A stretch of 50,635 bases of DNA. Source: JANYBV01 sp043763155. Its GTDB lineage: Bacteria; Pseudomonadota; Alphaproteobacteria; Rickettsiales; SXRF01. The notes beneath the pieces were generated by a model. The model searched no databases, was not told the origin of the DNA, and saw nothing but the letters and a program-made list of their open reading frames with translations. The stretch spans positions 1 to 50,635 of the forward strand of contig JAYULW010000046.1 of NCBI GenBank assembly GCA_043763155.1, written 5' to 3'. The first letter of the stretch is position 1, and each line of letters begins with the position of its first letter. The translations under genes were made by a program, and so were the position numbers. Shown one piece after another: positions 1-7,972 of the stretch.

Positions 1-2634
1 CAGACGCGCTACCGGCACGCGGTAGGGGGAGCAGGAGACGTAATCGAGGCCGGCTTTCTGGCAGAAGGCGATGGAGGCAGGGTCGCCGCCGTGTTCGCCG
101 CAGATGCCGAGTTTCAGGCTTGGCTTTACCTTGCGGCCACGCTCGACGGCAATGCCGATAAGTTCGCCGACACCGGACTGGTCAATGGAGACGAAGGGGT
201 CTTGTTCCACGATGCCTTGCTTCTTATAGGCTTCGATGAAGCTGGCGGAATCGTCGCGGCTGATGCCGAGGGTGGTTTGCGTAAGGTCGTTGGTGCCGAA
301 GGAGAAGAACTCAGCAGACGCTGCAATATCGCCCGCGCGAAGGGCTGCGCGGGGCAGCTCGATCATGGTGCCTACCATGTAGGTAATTTTCGTACCCGTG
401 GCGGCCATGACGTCGGTGGCTACTTTGTCAATCAGGGCTTTCAGGATTTCGAGTTCCTTGGGCATCATGACCAGCGGCACCATGATTTCGGGCACGATGG
501 ATTGCTTCTTGTTTTTGATGAGGTCGGCGGCGGCTTCAAAGATTGCTTTGGCCTGCATCTCATAGATTTCGGGGTAGGTGATGCCGAGGCGGCAGCCACG
601 GTGGCCGAGCATGGGGTTTTGCTCTTTCAGCTCATGCGCACGGTGGCGCACTACGTCTACGCTTACGCCCGCGGCCTGTGCCACCTGCTTGATGTCTTCT
701 TCGGTGTGAGGGAGGAATTCGTGCAATGGCGGGTCGAGCAGGCGGATGGTGACGGGCAGGCCTTCCATGATGCTAAACAATTCCGTGAAATCGTTGCGCT
801 GCATGGGGAGGAGTTTTGCGAGTGCGGTTTTGCGGCCTTCGACCGTTTGCGACACAATCATTTCGCGCATGGCGATGATGCGTTCGGCGTCGAAGAACAT
901 ATGTTCGGTGCGGCACAGGCCAATGCCTTCGGCACCGAAACGACGGGCGGTCTGCGCGTCTGCGGGGGTTTCGGCGTTGGTGCGGACTTTGAGCTTGCGG
1001 AATTCGTCGGCCCAGCTCATGAGGGTTTCGAAATCGCCGGAGAGCTTGGGCTGCACGGTGGGGATTTCGCCCAGCATGACTTCGCCGGTGGAGCCGTTGA
1101 GCGTGATGATGTCGCCTTCTTTGATGGTGTGGCCCGCGACCTTCATGGTTTTGGCCTTGGTATCAATGCGGATTTCGCCTGCGCCGGACACGCAGGGCTT
1201 GCCCATGCCGCGAGCAACCACTGCGGCGTGGGACGTCATGCCGCCACGCGCGGTTAAAATGCCTTGGGCGACATGCATGCCGTGGATGTCTTCGGGGGAG
1301 GTTTCGATGCGCACCAGCACCACTTTTTCGCGGTGTTCGATGGCCATTTTTTCGGCGTCTTCAGCGGTGAAAACCACTTTGCCGCTGGCTGCACCGGGGG
1401 ATGCGGGCAGGCCGGTGGTGAGCATGGTTTTTTGCGCTTTGGGGTCGAGGGTGGGGTGCAGGAGCTGGTCGAGCGACAGGGGGTCAATCCGCGAAAGCGC
1501 GGATTTTTTATCAATCAGTTTTTCATTCACCATGTCTATGGCGATTTTTACGGCGGCGGCGGCGGTGCGTTTGCCGTTGCGGGTTTGCAGCATCCACAGC
1601 TTGTCGTTCTGGATGGTGAATTCGATGTCCTGCATGTCGCGGTAGTGGGCTTCGAGCTTGTCGAATACGGCCGTGAGTTGCTTGTATACGACGGGCATGA
1701 CCTTGGGCATTTCGTCGAGCGGCACAGGCGTGCGGATACCGGCTACCACGTCTTCGCCCTGGGCGTTTACTAAGAATTCGCCGTAGTATTTATGTTCGCC
1801 GGTGCTGGGGTTGCGGGTGAAGGCAACGCCGGTTGCGCAATCGTCGCCCATGTTGCCGAACACCATGGACTGTACGGTGACTGCGGTGCCCCAGGATTCG
1901 GGGATGTCGTGGAGGCGGCGATAGTAGGTTGCGCGGTCGTTCATCCAAGAGTTGAACACGGCCATGATTGCGCCCCAGAGCTGCTCATGCACATCTTCGG
2001 GGAAGGGGCGGCCAAGTTCTGCGGCTACGATTTCTTTGTACTGGGCGACGAGTTCTTTGAGGTCTTCTGCCGTTAAATCGGTGTCGAGTTCGATGTTGCG
2101 GTCGTTCTTTTTCTGTTCCAGCAATTCTTCGAAATGGTAGTGGTCGAGGTTCAGCACTACGTCGGAATACATCTGGATGAAGCGGCGGTAGGAATCATAC
2201 GCGAAGCGTTCGTTGCCGGTTTTTGCGGCGAGTGCTTTGGCGGTGGCGTCGTTAAGCCCTAAGTTTAACACCGTGTCCATCATGCCGGGCATGGAGGCGC
2301 GGGCGCCGGAGCGCACCGAGAGAAGGAGGGGGTTGGTGGCGTCACCGAATTTAGGGCCTGCTTTGGATTCGACGTATTTTACGGCTGCTGCCACCTGTTC
2401 TTCAAGGCCAGCGGGGAGCTTTTTGCCGCCAGCGTAATAGCCCACGCAGACTTCGGTGGTGATGGTGAAGCCCGGAGGCACGGGAAGGCCCAAGGAACAC
2501 ATTTCCGCGAGGTTTGCGCCCTTGCCGCCGAGCAGGTTCTTCATGTCGGCTTTGCCCTCGGCTGCGCCGTCGCCAAAGGTGTATACCAGCTTGGATGCGA
2601 GTTCGGGTTTGGTCTGTGCGTTGGTCTTGGTCAT
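1..2634 (-). CDS. ppdK: Pyruvate, phosphate dikinase, C-terminus cut by the window edge
   Basis: PPDK interconverts pyruvate, ATP and Pi with PEP, AMP and PPi in the cytoplasm. The 878 codons present run from ATG at 2634 (preceded by AGGAGA at good spacing) to the window edge. The N-terminal ATP-grasp domain opens with VYTFGDGAAEG and GGKGANLAEM. The swivelling phosphohistidine domain has GGMTSHAAVVARG with the catalytic His at about residue 469. The C-terminal PEP/pyruvate barrel has GLCRTEHMFF and GICGEHGGD, whose Cys at about 845 is the expected general acid. Family members are about 880-890 residues, so only a few residues are missing. It is the last visible gene of the glyQ operon, 12 bp after glyS. 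Confidence 0.97.
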   Translation of the reverse strand, partial: MTKTNAQTKPELASKLVYTFGDGAAEGKADMKNLLGGKGANLAEMCSLGLPVPPGFTITTEVCVGYYAGGKKLPAGLEEQVAAAVKYVESKAGPKFGDATNPLLLSVRSGARASMPGMMDTVLNLGLNDATAKALAAKTGNERFAYDSYRRFIQMYSDVVLNLDHYHFEELLEQKKNDRNIELDTDLTAEDLKELVAQYKEIVAAELGRPFPEDVHEQLWGAIMAVFNSWMNDRATYYRRLHDIPESWGTAVTVQSMVFGNMGDDCATGVAFTRNPSTGEHKYYGEFLVNAQGEDVVAGIRTPVPLDEMPKVMPVVYKQLTAVFDKLEAHYRDMQDIEFTIQNDKLWMLQTRNGKRTAAAAVKIAIDMVNEKLIDKKSALSRIDPLSLDQLLHPTLDPKAQKTMLTTGLPASPGAASGKVVFTAEDAEKMAIEHREKVVLVRIETSPEDIHGMHVAQGILTARGGMTSHAAVVARGMGKPCVSGAGEIRIDTKAKTMKVAGHTIKEGDIITLNGSTGEVMLGEIPTVQPKLSGDFETLMSWADEFRKLKVRTNAETPADAQTARRFGAEGIGLCRTEHMFFDAERIIAMREMIVSQTVEGRKTALAKLLPMQRNDFTELFSIMEGLPVTIRLLDPPLHEFLPHTEEDIKQVAQAAGVSVDVVRHRAHELKEQNPMLGHRGCRLGITYPEIYEMQAKAIFEAAADLIKNKKQSIVPEIMVPLVMMPKELEILKALIDKVATDVMAATGTKITYMVGTMIELPRAALRAGDIAASAEFFSFGTNDLTQTTLGISRDDSASFIEAYKKQGIVEQDPFVSIDQSGVGELIGIAVERGRKVKPSLKLGICGEHGGDPASIAFCQKAGLDYVSCSPYRVPVARL

Positions 2635-2646
2635 AGTGTCTCCTGT

Positions 2647-4803
2647 TTATCCTTCAATACTCGCGAAGCTGGCCAGCTTGTCCATGCTGCCACGGATGGT
2701 GGCGAGCAGGCGCAGGCGGGTTTCGCGGGTGTGTTTGTCGTCGGTGTTAACCATTAAATTGGTAAAGAATGTGTCCACGGGGGCGCGGAGTGCGGCGAGG
2801 CGCTGGAGAGCATCGGCGAATTTTTCCTGCGCCAGCAGGGTGGTGATTTCAGGTTCCAAAGCGGCCAGCAGTTTTTGCAGGGCCTGCTCTTCTGGGGTGT
2901 GGAATGATTCCGCAAGCAATGTTATCGAAGCGTAGGAATCGTAATTCTTTTTGTCTTTCTTTTCTTCGGCGGAGAGAATGCCGGAGGCGCGAACATATCC
3001 GGCGAGTAAGTTCTTGCCGTCGGCGCTTTCGAGGAAGTCTTGCAGGGCGCGGGCGCGGGTGACAATTCTTAACAAATCGTCGTCGCCATTGGCGATGACG
3101 GCGTTGATGACGTCGTGGCGGATGCCTTGGTCTTTGAGTTGGATTTTGAGGCGGTCAATGAAGAAGTCTTGCAGGATGGTGGCAAGGTTTTCAGGGACGG
3201 CGGTGCTTAAATCCTGATGGGCGGTTTCGTTTACGGTGAGGTATATGCCGACCTTGTGTTCGGTGCTGTGCTGGAGGCTGGCGGCGGTTTGCTGGGCGAG
3301 CTTGCCGTGGGCCTGGCGCAGGGCGATGCTTTGGGTGGGGCACAGCGCAAACAGGCCGCCGAGCGGCAAGCGCAGCTTGTTATCGAGGATGATGCGGATG
3401 ATGCCCAGCGCGGAACGGCGGAGCGCAAAGGGGTCTTTGCTGCCCGTGGGTTTTTCACCGATGGCGAACATGCTGATAAGGGTGTCGAGTTTATCGGCAA
3501 GGGCCACGCAGATGGCGGTTTTTTCGGTGGGTACGGCATCGGACGGGCCTTGGGGTTTGTAGTGGTCGCGGATGGCGTCGGCGACGGATGCGTCTTCTTT
3601 GGCGGCCACGGCATAGTAGCGGCCCATGACGCCCTGGAGTTCGGGGAATTCGCCGACCATGCCCGTTACCAAATCGGCTTTGGCGAGGGTTGCGGCTTTG
3701 GCGACTTTGGTTTTGTCGGCGCCGATAGTTCCGGCGATGGCGTCGGCCATGGTGGCGATGCGGGATACTTTGTCGGCGATGGTGCCGAGTTTGGCGTGGA
3801 AGGTGACGGTTTCTAAGCCCTTGGCCCAATCGGCGAGGGATTTTTTGCGGTCCTGGTCCCAGAAGAAGCGGCCATCGGCGAGGCGGGCGCGAAGGACGCG
3901 CTCGTTGCCGGCGATGATTGCCTTGCCGTTGTCGGTTGCGGTGATGTTGGCGGTGATGAGGAATTTGTTGGCCAAGGAACCGTCGGCGTTTTCGAGGGCG
4001 AAATATTTCTGGTGGGCGCGCATTTCGGAGACGAGGACTTCCTTCGGCAAATCCATGTATTTGGCGTCAATGGTGCCGGTTAAGGACACGGGATATTCGA
4101 CGAGGCCGGTGACTTCTTCGAGGAGGCCTTCGTCGGCTTTCAGGGTGAGGTTTGCGGCGTGTGCGGCTTTGGTGGATTGCTCAAGGATGTTGGCTTTGCG
4201 GCGCTCGCGGTTTGCGATGACGAAGGCTTTTTCGAGGGCGGGTTCGTATTCTGCGGGGTTGTTCACCGTGATGCTTTGGGGCGCGAGGAAGCGGTGGCCG
4301 CGCGTGGTGTTAGAAGCCGTGATGCCTGCGAAGGTGACAGGGATTACTTTGCCATCGAACAGGCAGAGGATGCTGTGCAGGGGGCGTACCCAGTTGGTGG
4401 AACCTGCGCCCCAGCGCATGGATTTCGGCCACGGAAACGTTGCCAGCGTTTCTTCGATGCGCTTTTTAAGAATAACGGCAGTTTGAGTACCTTCTTTACG
4501 GACGATAGCAAAATAGGTGCCGTCTTTCTCGGTGAGGTCGGACTGTTGCAGGTTATTCTTTTTGAGGAAGCCCTGGAGGGCGGCTTCGGGGGCGCCGACT
4601 TTGGGGCCTTTGAGTTCGGTTTCGGTGGCGGCTTGTTCAACGGGAATATTTCTTATCCATAAGCCTATGCGGCGAGGCGTAACATAGCCTGTGTTGTCGG
4701 TGTATTCATAGCCCGCTACGTATTTTGTTAAATAATAAAGGGCATCCGCTTGCATGCGGGCGGGGATTTCTTCGGAGAAGAGTTCGAGAAGCAGGTCGGC
4801 CAT
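2647..4803 (-). CDS. glyS: Glycyl-tRNA synthetase beta subunit
   Basis: This is the beta subunit of the alpha2beta2 bacterial glycyl-tRNA synthetase and binds tRNA-Gly. The 718-residue product begins MADLLLELFSEEIPARMQ, the usual GlyS start, and contains the conserved segments GHRFLAP, LVSEMRAHQKYFAL, DLVTGMVGEFPELQG and KEDPFALRR-like KDPFALRRSALG; the C-terminal part is the DALR-like anticodon-binding region. It is slightly longer than typical (about 690). Its ATG overlaps the panD stop as TAATG (one shared base), so translation is probably coupled. It is separated from its partner glyQ by panD and a phzF-like gene, which is unusual because glyQ and glyS are normally adjacent. Confidence 0.97.
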   Translation of the reverse strand: MADLLLELFSEEIPARMQADALYYLTKYVAGYEYTDNTGYVTPRRIGLWIRNIPVEQAATETELKGPKVGAPEAALQGFLKKNNLQQSDLTEKDGTYFAIVRKEGTQTAVILKKRIEETLATFPWPKSMRWGAGSTNWVRPLHSILCLFDGKVIPVTFAGITASNTTRGHRFLAPQSITVNNPAEYEPALEKAFVIANRERRKANILEQSTKAAHAANLTLKADEGLLEEVTGLVEYPVSLTGTIDAKYMDLPKEVLVSEMRAHQKYFALENADGSLANKFLITANITATDNGKAIIAGNERVLRARLADGRFFWDQDRKKSLADWAKGLETVTFHAKLGTIADKVSRIATMADAIAGTIGADKTKVAKAATLAKADLVTGMVGEFPELQGVMGRYYAVAAKEDASVADAIRDHYKPQGPSDAVPTEKTAICVALADKLDTLISMFAIGEKPTGSKDPFALRRSALGIIRIILDNKLRLPLGGLFALCPTQSIALRQAHGKLAQQTAASLQHSTEHKVGIYLTVNETAHQDLSTAVPENLATILQDFFIDRLKIQLKDQGIRHDVINAVIANGDDDLLRIVTRARALQDFLESADGKNLLAGYVRASGILSAEEKKDKKNYDSYASITLLAESFHTPEEQALQKLLAALEPEITTLLAQEKFADALQRLAALRAPVDTFFTNLMVNTDDKHTRETRLRLLATIRGSMDKLASFASIEG

Positions 4804-5177
4804 TATTCTTCGATGTCCTTGTGCAGCTCTGTGGTGATGTTGTTGTCCTTGTCGAGGATGAGGACGGTGGGCTTGTGGGCGCGGGCTTCTTTTGCGTCCA
4901 TCTGGGCGTAGGCGATGACGATGACGACGTCGCCGGGGGCAGCCAAATGGGCGGCGGCGCCGTAGATGCCGAAGCGCTTGGAGCCTGCGGGTTCGTTGAG
5001 CAGGTAGGTGGTGAAGCGCTTGCCGTTGTTGACGTTCAGCACGTCTATTTGCTGGCCTTCGATGAGGCCTGCCTGTTCGAGGTAGGTGCGGTCAATGCCC
5101 ATGGAGCCGTTATAGTGCAGCTCGCTGTGGGTGATGGTGGCGCGGTGGAGTTTGGCTTGCATCATGGTGATTAGCAT
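4803..5177 (-). CDS. panD: Aspartate 1-decarboxylase proenzyme
   Basis: PanD makes beta-alanine from aspartate for pantothenate and coenzyme A. The 124-residue product matches the short pyruvoyl-enzyme family. The self-cleavage site Gly24-Ser25 lies in HYNGSMGID, so Ser25 would become the pyruvoyl group. Arg54 and Tyr58 in NGKRFTTY are conserved at the same numbering as the E. coli enzyme, and the YGAAAHLAAPGD segment is also typical. The start overlaps the end of the phzF-like gene by 7 bp, and the stop overlaps the glyS ATG. An in-frame ATG four codons downstream is possible, but the first start gives the family numbering. Confidence 0.97.
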   Translation of the reverse strand: MLITMMQAKLHRATITHSELHYNGSMGIDRTYLEQAGLIEGQQIDVLNVNNGKRFTTYLLNEPAGSKRFGIYGAAAHLAAPGDVVIVIAYAQMDAKEARAHKPTVLILDKDNNITTELHKDIEE

Positions 5178-6007
5178 GCGGCTTTTTCCTTAGTCTTGGT
5201 CGTGCTGCCTTTGAGGGTGGTGACGCTGTGGCCGGAGATAAGGGTGCGGGGGCCTTTGAGCGTTACGTCCAGCACGCCGCGGCCTTTGCTGGCTTGAAAG
5301 GCGTGGAAGGTGTCTTTGCCGAGGCGCTTGGCCCAGTAGGGGGCGAGGGTGCAGTGGGCGGAGCCGGTGACGGGGTCTTCGTCAATGCCCACCGGCGGGC
5401 CGAAATAGCGGGAGGCGAAATCGAAGCCTTCGGGAACGTTTTTGGCGGTGGTGACGATGACGCCCTGGGCGTCCATCTTGCCGAGTTTTTTGAAGTTGGG
5501 CATGAGGGAGATGAGGGTTGCGTAGTCAGCGACTTCGACGATGTAGTTGTCGCGGCTGAGTTCGCAAGTGGTGAGTTTTGCGCCGAGGGCAGCGAGTGCT
5601 GCGTGGGCTTTGGCGGGTTCGCTTTCGAGGGTGGGGAAGTCGAGTTCTACGGCACCGTTATCCAGCAGGCGGGCGGTGAGTTCGCCGCTCATGGTGTGGT
5701 AGGTTACCGTCTCGCCTTTTTTGAGTTTGCCCATTTGAGCGAGGACGTGGGTGGTGGCGAGGGTTGCGTGGCCGCAGAGGTTGACTTCGACTTCGGGGGT
5801 GAACCAGCGGAGGTCGTAGTTGCGCAGGGATTTTTCGACGGCGAAGGCGGTTTCGGAGAGCTGCATGGAGAGAGCGGTGAGCTGCATGACGTCGCGCTCA
5901 GGGTAGGCTTCCAAAATGCACACGCCAGCGGCGTTGCCCATGAAGGGTTTGGAGGTGAAGGCGTCCACTATCCAGATGGTTTCGGGGCTGATGACTTTTT
6001 GTTTCAT
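5171..6007 (-). CDS. PhzF family isomerase-like protein
   Basis: A 278-residue member of the PhzF/YddE epimerase-like fold. Visible family signatures are the N-terminal VDAFTSKPFMGNAAGV, SETAFAV with Glu52 at the position of the PhzF catalytic acid, LRWFTPEVEVNLCGHATLA, and DEDPVTGSAHCTLAPYW in the second half. The family includes PhzF of phenazine synthesis, but most members have no assigned substrate, and no phenazine genes are nearby. It overlaps glyQ by 4 bp and panD by 7 bp, so it is co-translated with a tRNA synthetase and the beta-alanine enzyme. Function beyond the fold cannot be stated from sequence. Confidence 0.9.
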   Translation of the reverse strand: MKQKVISPETIWIVDAFTSKPFMGNAAGVCILEAYPERDVMQLTALSMQLSETAFAVEKSLRNYDLRWFTPEVEVNLCGHATLATTHVLAQMGKLKKGETVTYHTMSGELTARLLDNGAVELDFPTLESEPAKAHAALAALGAKLTTCELSRDNYIVEVADYATLISLMPNFKKLGKMDAQGVIVTTAKNVPEGFDFASRYFGPPVGIDEDPVTGSAHCTLAPYWAKRLGKDTFHAFQASKGRGVLDVTLKGPRTLISGHSVTTLKGSTTKTKEKAAC

Positions 6008-6873
6008 GCGGCCTCCCCACTTTTATTTTCTTTGGTTACCCATGTTTCGCAGCATGCTTTGGCGAGGGCGCGGACGCGGCCGATGTAGCTGGCGCGTTCG
6101 GTTACCGAGATAACGCCGCGGGCGTCCAGCAAATTGAAGAAGTGGCTGGCTTTGATGCATTGGTCGTACGCAGGCAAAGGCAGGTGCTTTTCGATGAGGG
6201 CGTTGCACTCGGCTTCGGCGTTGGTGAAATGTTCGAGCAGCTTTGCGGTGTTGGCGAATTCGAGATTATACGCCGAGAATTCTTTTTCGTTTTGCAGGAA
6301 CACATCGCCGTAGGTGACCCCTTGGCCGTTGAAGTCGAGGTCGTACACGTTTTCCTTGCCCTGGATGTACATGGCGAGGCGCTCTAAGCCGTAGGTGATT
6401 TCACCGGACACGGGGCTGCATTCGATGCCGCCGACTTGCTGGAAGTAGGTGAACTGGGTGACTTCCATGCCGTCGCACCATACTTCCCAGCCCAAGCCCC
6501 ATGCACCGAGGGTGGGGGATTCCCAGTCGTCTTCGACGAAGCGGATGTCGTGGGCGTTGGTGTCAATGCCGATTTTGCGCAAGGATTCGAGGTAGAGTTC
6601 CTGCAGGTTTTCGGGCGAGGGTTTTAAGATGACCTGATATTGGTAATAATGCTGGAGGCGGTTGGGGTTTTCGCCGTAGCGGCCATCCTTCGGACGGCGG
6701 GAGGGCTGGACGTAGGCGGCTTTCCACGGCTTGGGGCCGAGGGCGCGCAACGCAGTTGCGGGATGAAACGTGCCTGCGCCCACTTCCATGTCGTAGGGTT
6801 GCAAGATGATGCAGCCTTGCTCGGCCCAGAACTGGTGCAGGGTGAGGATGAGTTGTTGGAATGCTAGTGCCAC
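6004..6873 (-). CDS. glyQ: Glycyl-tRNA synthetase alpha subunit
   Basis: The catalytic class II subunit of the heterotetrameric glycyl-tRNA synthetase, 289 residues. Diagnostic blocks are QGCIILQPYDMEVGAGTFHP, YVQPSRRPKDGRYGENPNR, HYYQYQVILKPSP and YFQQVGGIECSPVSGEITYG. The start is a GTG at 6871-6873; an in-frame TAA lies seven codons upstream and no ATG fits the family N-terminus. No clear Shine-Dalgarno sequence precedes it. The start codon sits within one arm of an inverted repeat whose other arm covers the likely -10 box. This is the first gene of the glyQ - phzF-like - panD - glyS - ppdK operon. Confidence 0.97.
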   Translation of the reverse strand: MALAFQQLILTLHQFWAEQGCIILQPYDMEVGAGTFHPATALRALGPKPWKAAYVQPSRRPKDGRYGENPNRLQHYYQYQVILKPSPENLQELYLESLRKIGIDTNAHDIRFVEDDWESPTLGAWGLGWEVWCDGMEVTQFTYFQQVGGIECSPVSGEITYGLERLAMYIQGKENVYDLDFNGQGVTYGDVFLQNEKEFSAYNLEFANTAKLLEHFTNAEAECNALIEKHLPLPAYDQCIKASHFFNLLDARGVISVTERASYIGRVRALAKACCETWVTKENKSGEAA

Positions 6874-6932
6874 TATTGCCCGCTCTAATCGTTAAGAGGC
6901 GGCAATAGTAGCGATTTTGCGGTGCGTTTCAA
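6872..6932 (-). promoter_or_regulatory. Putative glyQ promoter with overlapping inverted repeat
   Basis: Read on the minus strand, TTGAAA (6927-6932), a 16-bp spacer and TACTAT (6905-6910) resemble a sigma-70 promoter for glyQ. The 9-bp sequence ACTATTGCC (6872-6880) is repeated in inverted form as GGCAATAGT (6901-6909). One arm covers the -10 box and the other the GTG start region. This could be an operator, a leader hairpin that masks the start, or chance. Seen in sequence; function inferred. Confidence 0.4.
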
Positions 6933-6967
6933 GCCATAAGTAGGGAGAAAAGGCAGGGTTTTTAGGC

Positions 6968-7765
6968 TTAAAAGCCGCGTAAAGACTTCTTTGCCTGCGG
7001 GTCAACGATGCCGATGGAGAAATCCACGCCTATCTTGGCATATTCAGGGATAATCAGGTAGTCGCCGGGCTTTTGCAGGGGGGTGATTTTGGGGAAGGGC
7101 TTGATGTCGAGGGCGACGGTGTGGTAGCCCCGCTGGTTAAGTGTATGTGAAATATCGCTTTCTGTGGATTCGAGGTTTAAGGTGTCGAGGTCGCGGAGAT
7201 GGCCATTGCCCACCAGAAAGGTTGCGAAAAAGGGGGTGTCGCCGGGGAAATTCGCATCCAGATGGTCGGCGATGGTTTTGCCCATGACCTTATTCGAGCT
7301 GGCGACGCGGTCAATGGCGCGTCCGGTGTGGATGTCGCGGATGGATTTCATGAGCGGGTCGGAGGCGGGGACGTGATTATCTTCAAGGCGCTCGATGGCG
7401 CGGGTGGTGAGCAACAGTTTCTGGCCGTGATTGCTTATCTCGTCAACGAAAACGGCATGTTTAGGCACGAGCATGGTTTCGGTGGTGACGATTTGCTGTT
7501 CGGTGGGTTTGCGCCAGAGGCGGCGTTTGCGCATTTCGGCGAGTTTCTGGGCGCGCATGCCGCGGTCGTCCGGGTCGCCTGTGGGGTTTTTTGAGCGGTT
7601 GGGGGATTCGAAAAACCCGACATCTGCGTCTTTGGCCATGGTTTTGTAGAGTTTGCGGGTTTCGACGGAATCGTGGCGCTCGCCGATGAGCAGGACGAGG
7701 CGCGGGTGGTTTTTGCGTAAATCCGCAACGAGATGTTCGATGGTGTCGGTGCGCTCATGTTTCAT
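6968..7765 (-). CDS. Hypothetical protein, TraB/Tiki/ChaN-like fold suspected
   Basis: A 265-residue product with no signal peptide if it starts at MKHERTDT (ATG 7763-7765). The ORF extends upstream to a GTG at 7846, but that extension is Lys/Arg/His-rich and has no ribosome site. The protein has VLLIGERHD at residues 24-32 and FLVGNGHL at 183-190. Paired GE-x-H and G-x-GH motifs are characteristic of the TraB/PrgY-Tiki-ChaN (erythromycin esterase-like) superfamily, where they line a metal-dependent site. SIRDIHTGRAIDRVAS near 141-156 may be the intervening conserved arginine helix. Assignment rests on these short motifs only. It lies between aspS and glyQ, same strand, not tightly coupled to either. 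Confidence 0.65.
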   Translation of the reverse strand: MKHERTDTIEHLVADLRKNHPRLVLLIGERHDSVETRKLYKTMAKDADVGFFESPNRSKNPTGDPDDRGMRAQKLAEMRKRRLWRKPTEQQIVTTETMLVPKHAVFVDEISNHGQKLLLTTRAIERLEDNHVPASDPLMKSIRDIHTGRAIDRVASSNKVMGKTIADHLDANFPGDTPFFATFLVGNGHLRDLDTLNLESTESDISHTLNQRGYHTVALDIKPFPKITPLQKPGDYLIIPEYAKIGVDFSIGIVDPQAKKSLRGF

Positions 7766-7972
7766 GGGCGTGCGGGCATTGTGTTTTGCTTTGCAGGGAG
7801 CCGTATGATGAGGCGCGGATTTTTGGCGCGAAGTGCCGCGATACACTGGCCAATACCCTGCTGCGGTGCCATTTCCATGCTTTTTTATAGCATGAAAAGG
7901 GTTAATAAAGGCGCAAAACTGGTAATGCCACGGTGGGGCCGTGCAAGATTAAGTGATTGATATTAATGATTG

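Noticed and set aside
91..4662. Long plus-strand ORFs opposite ppdK and glyS (for example 746-1645, 3217-3816, 3626-4486)
   Set aside because: They are GC-rich shadow frames of strongly conserved minus-strand genes and show no family motifs or ribosome sites.
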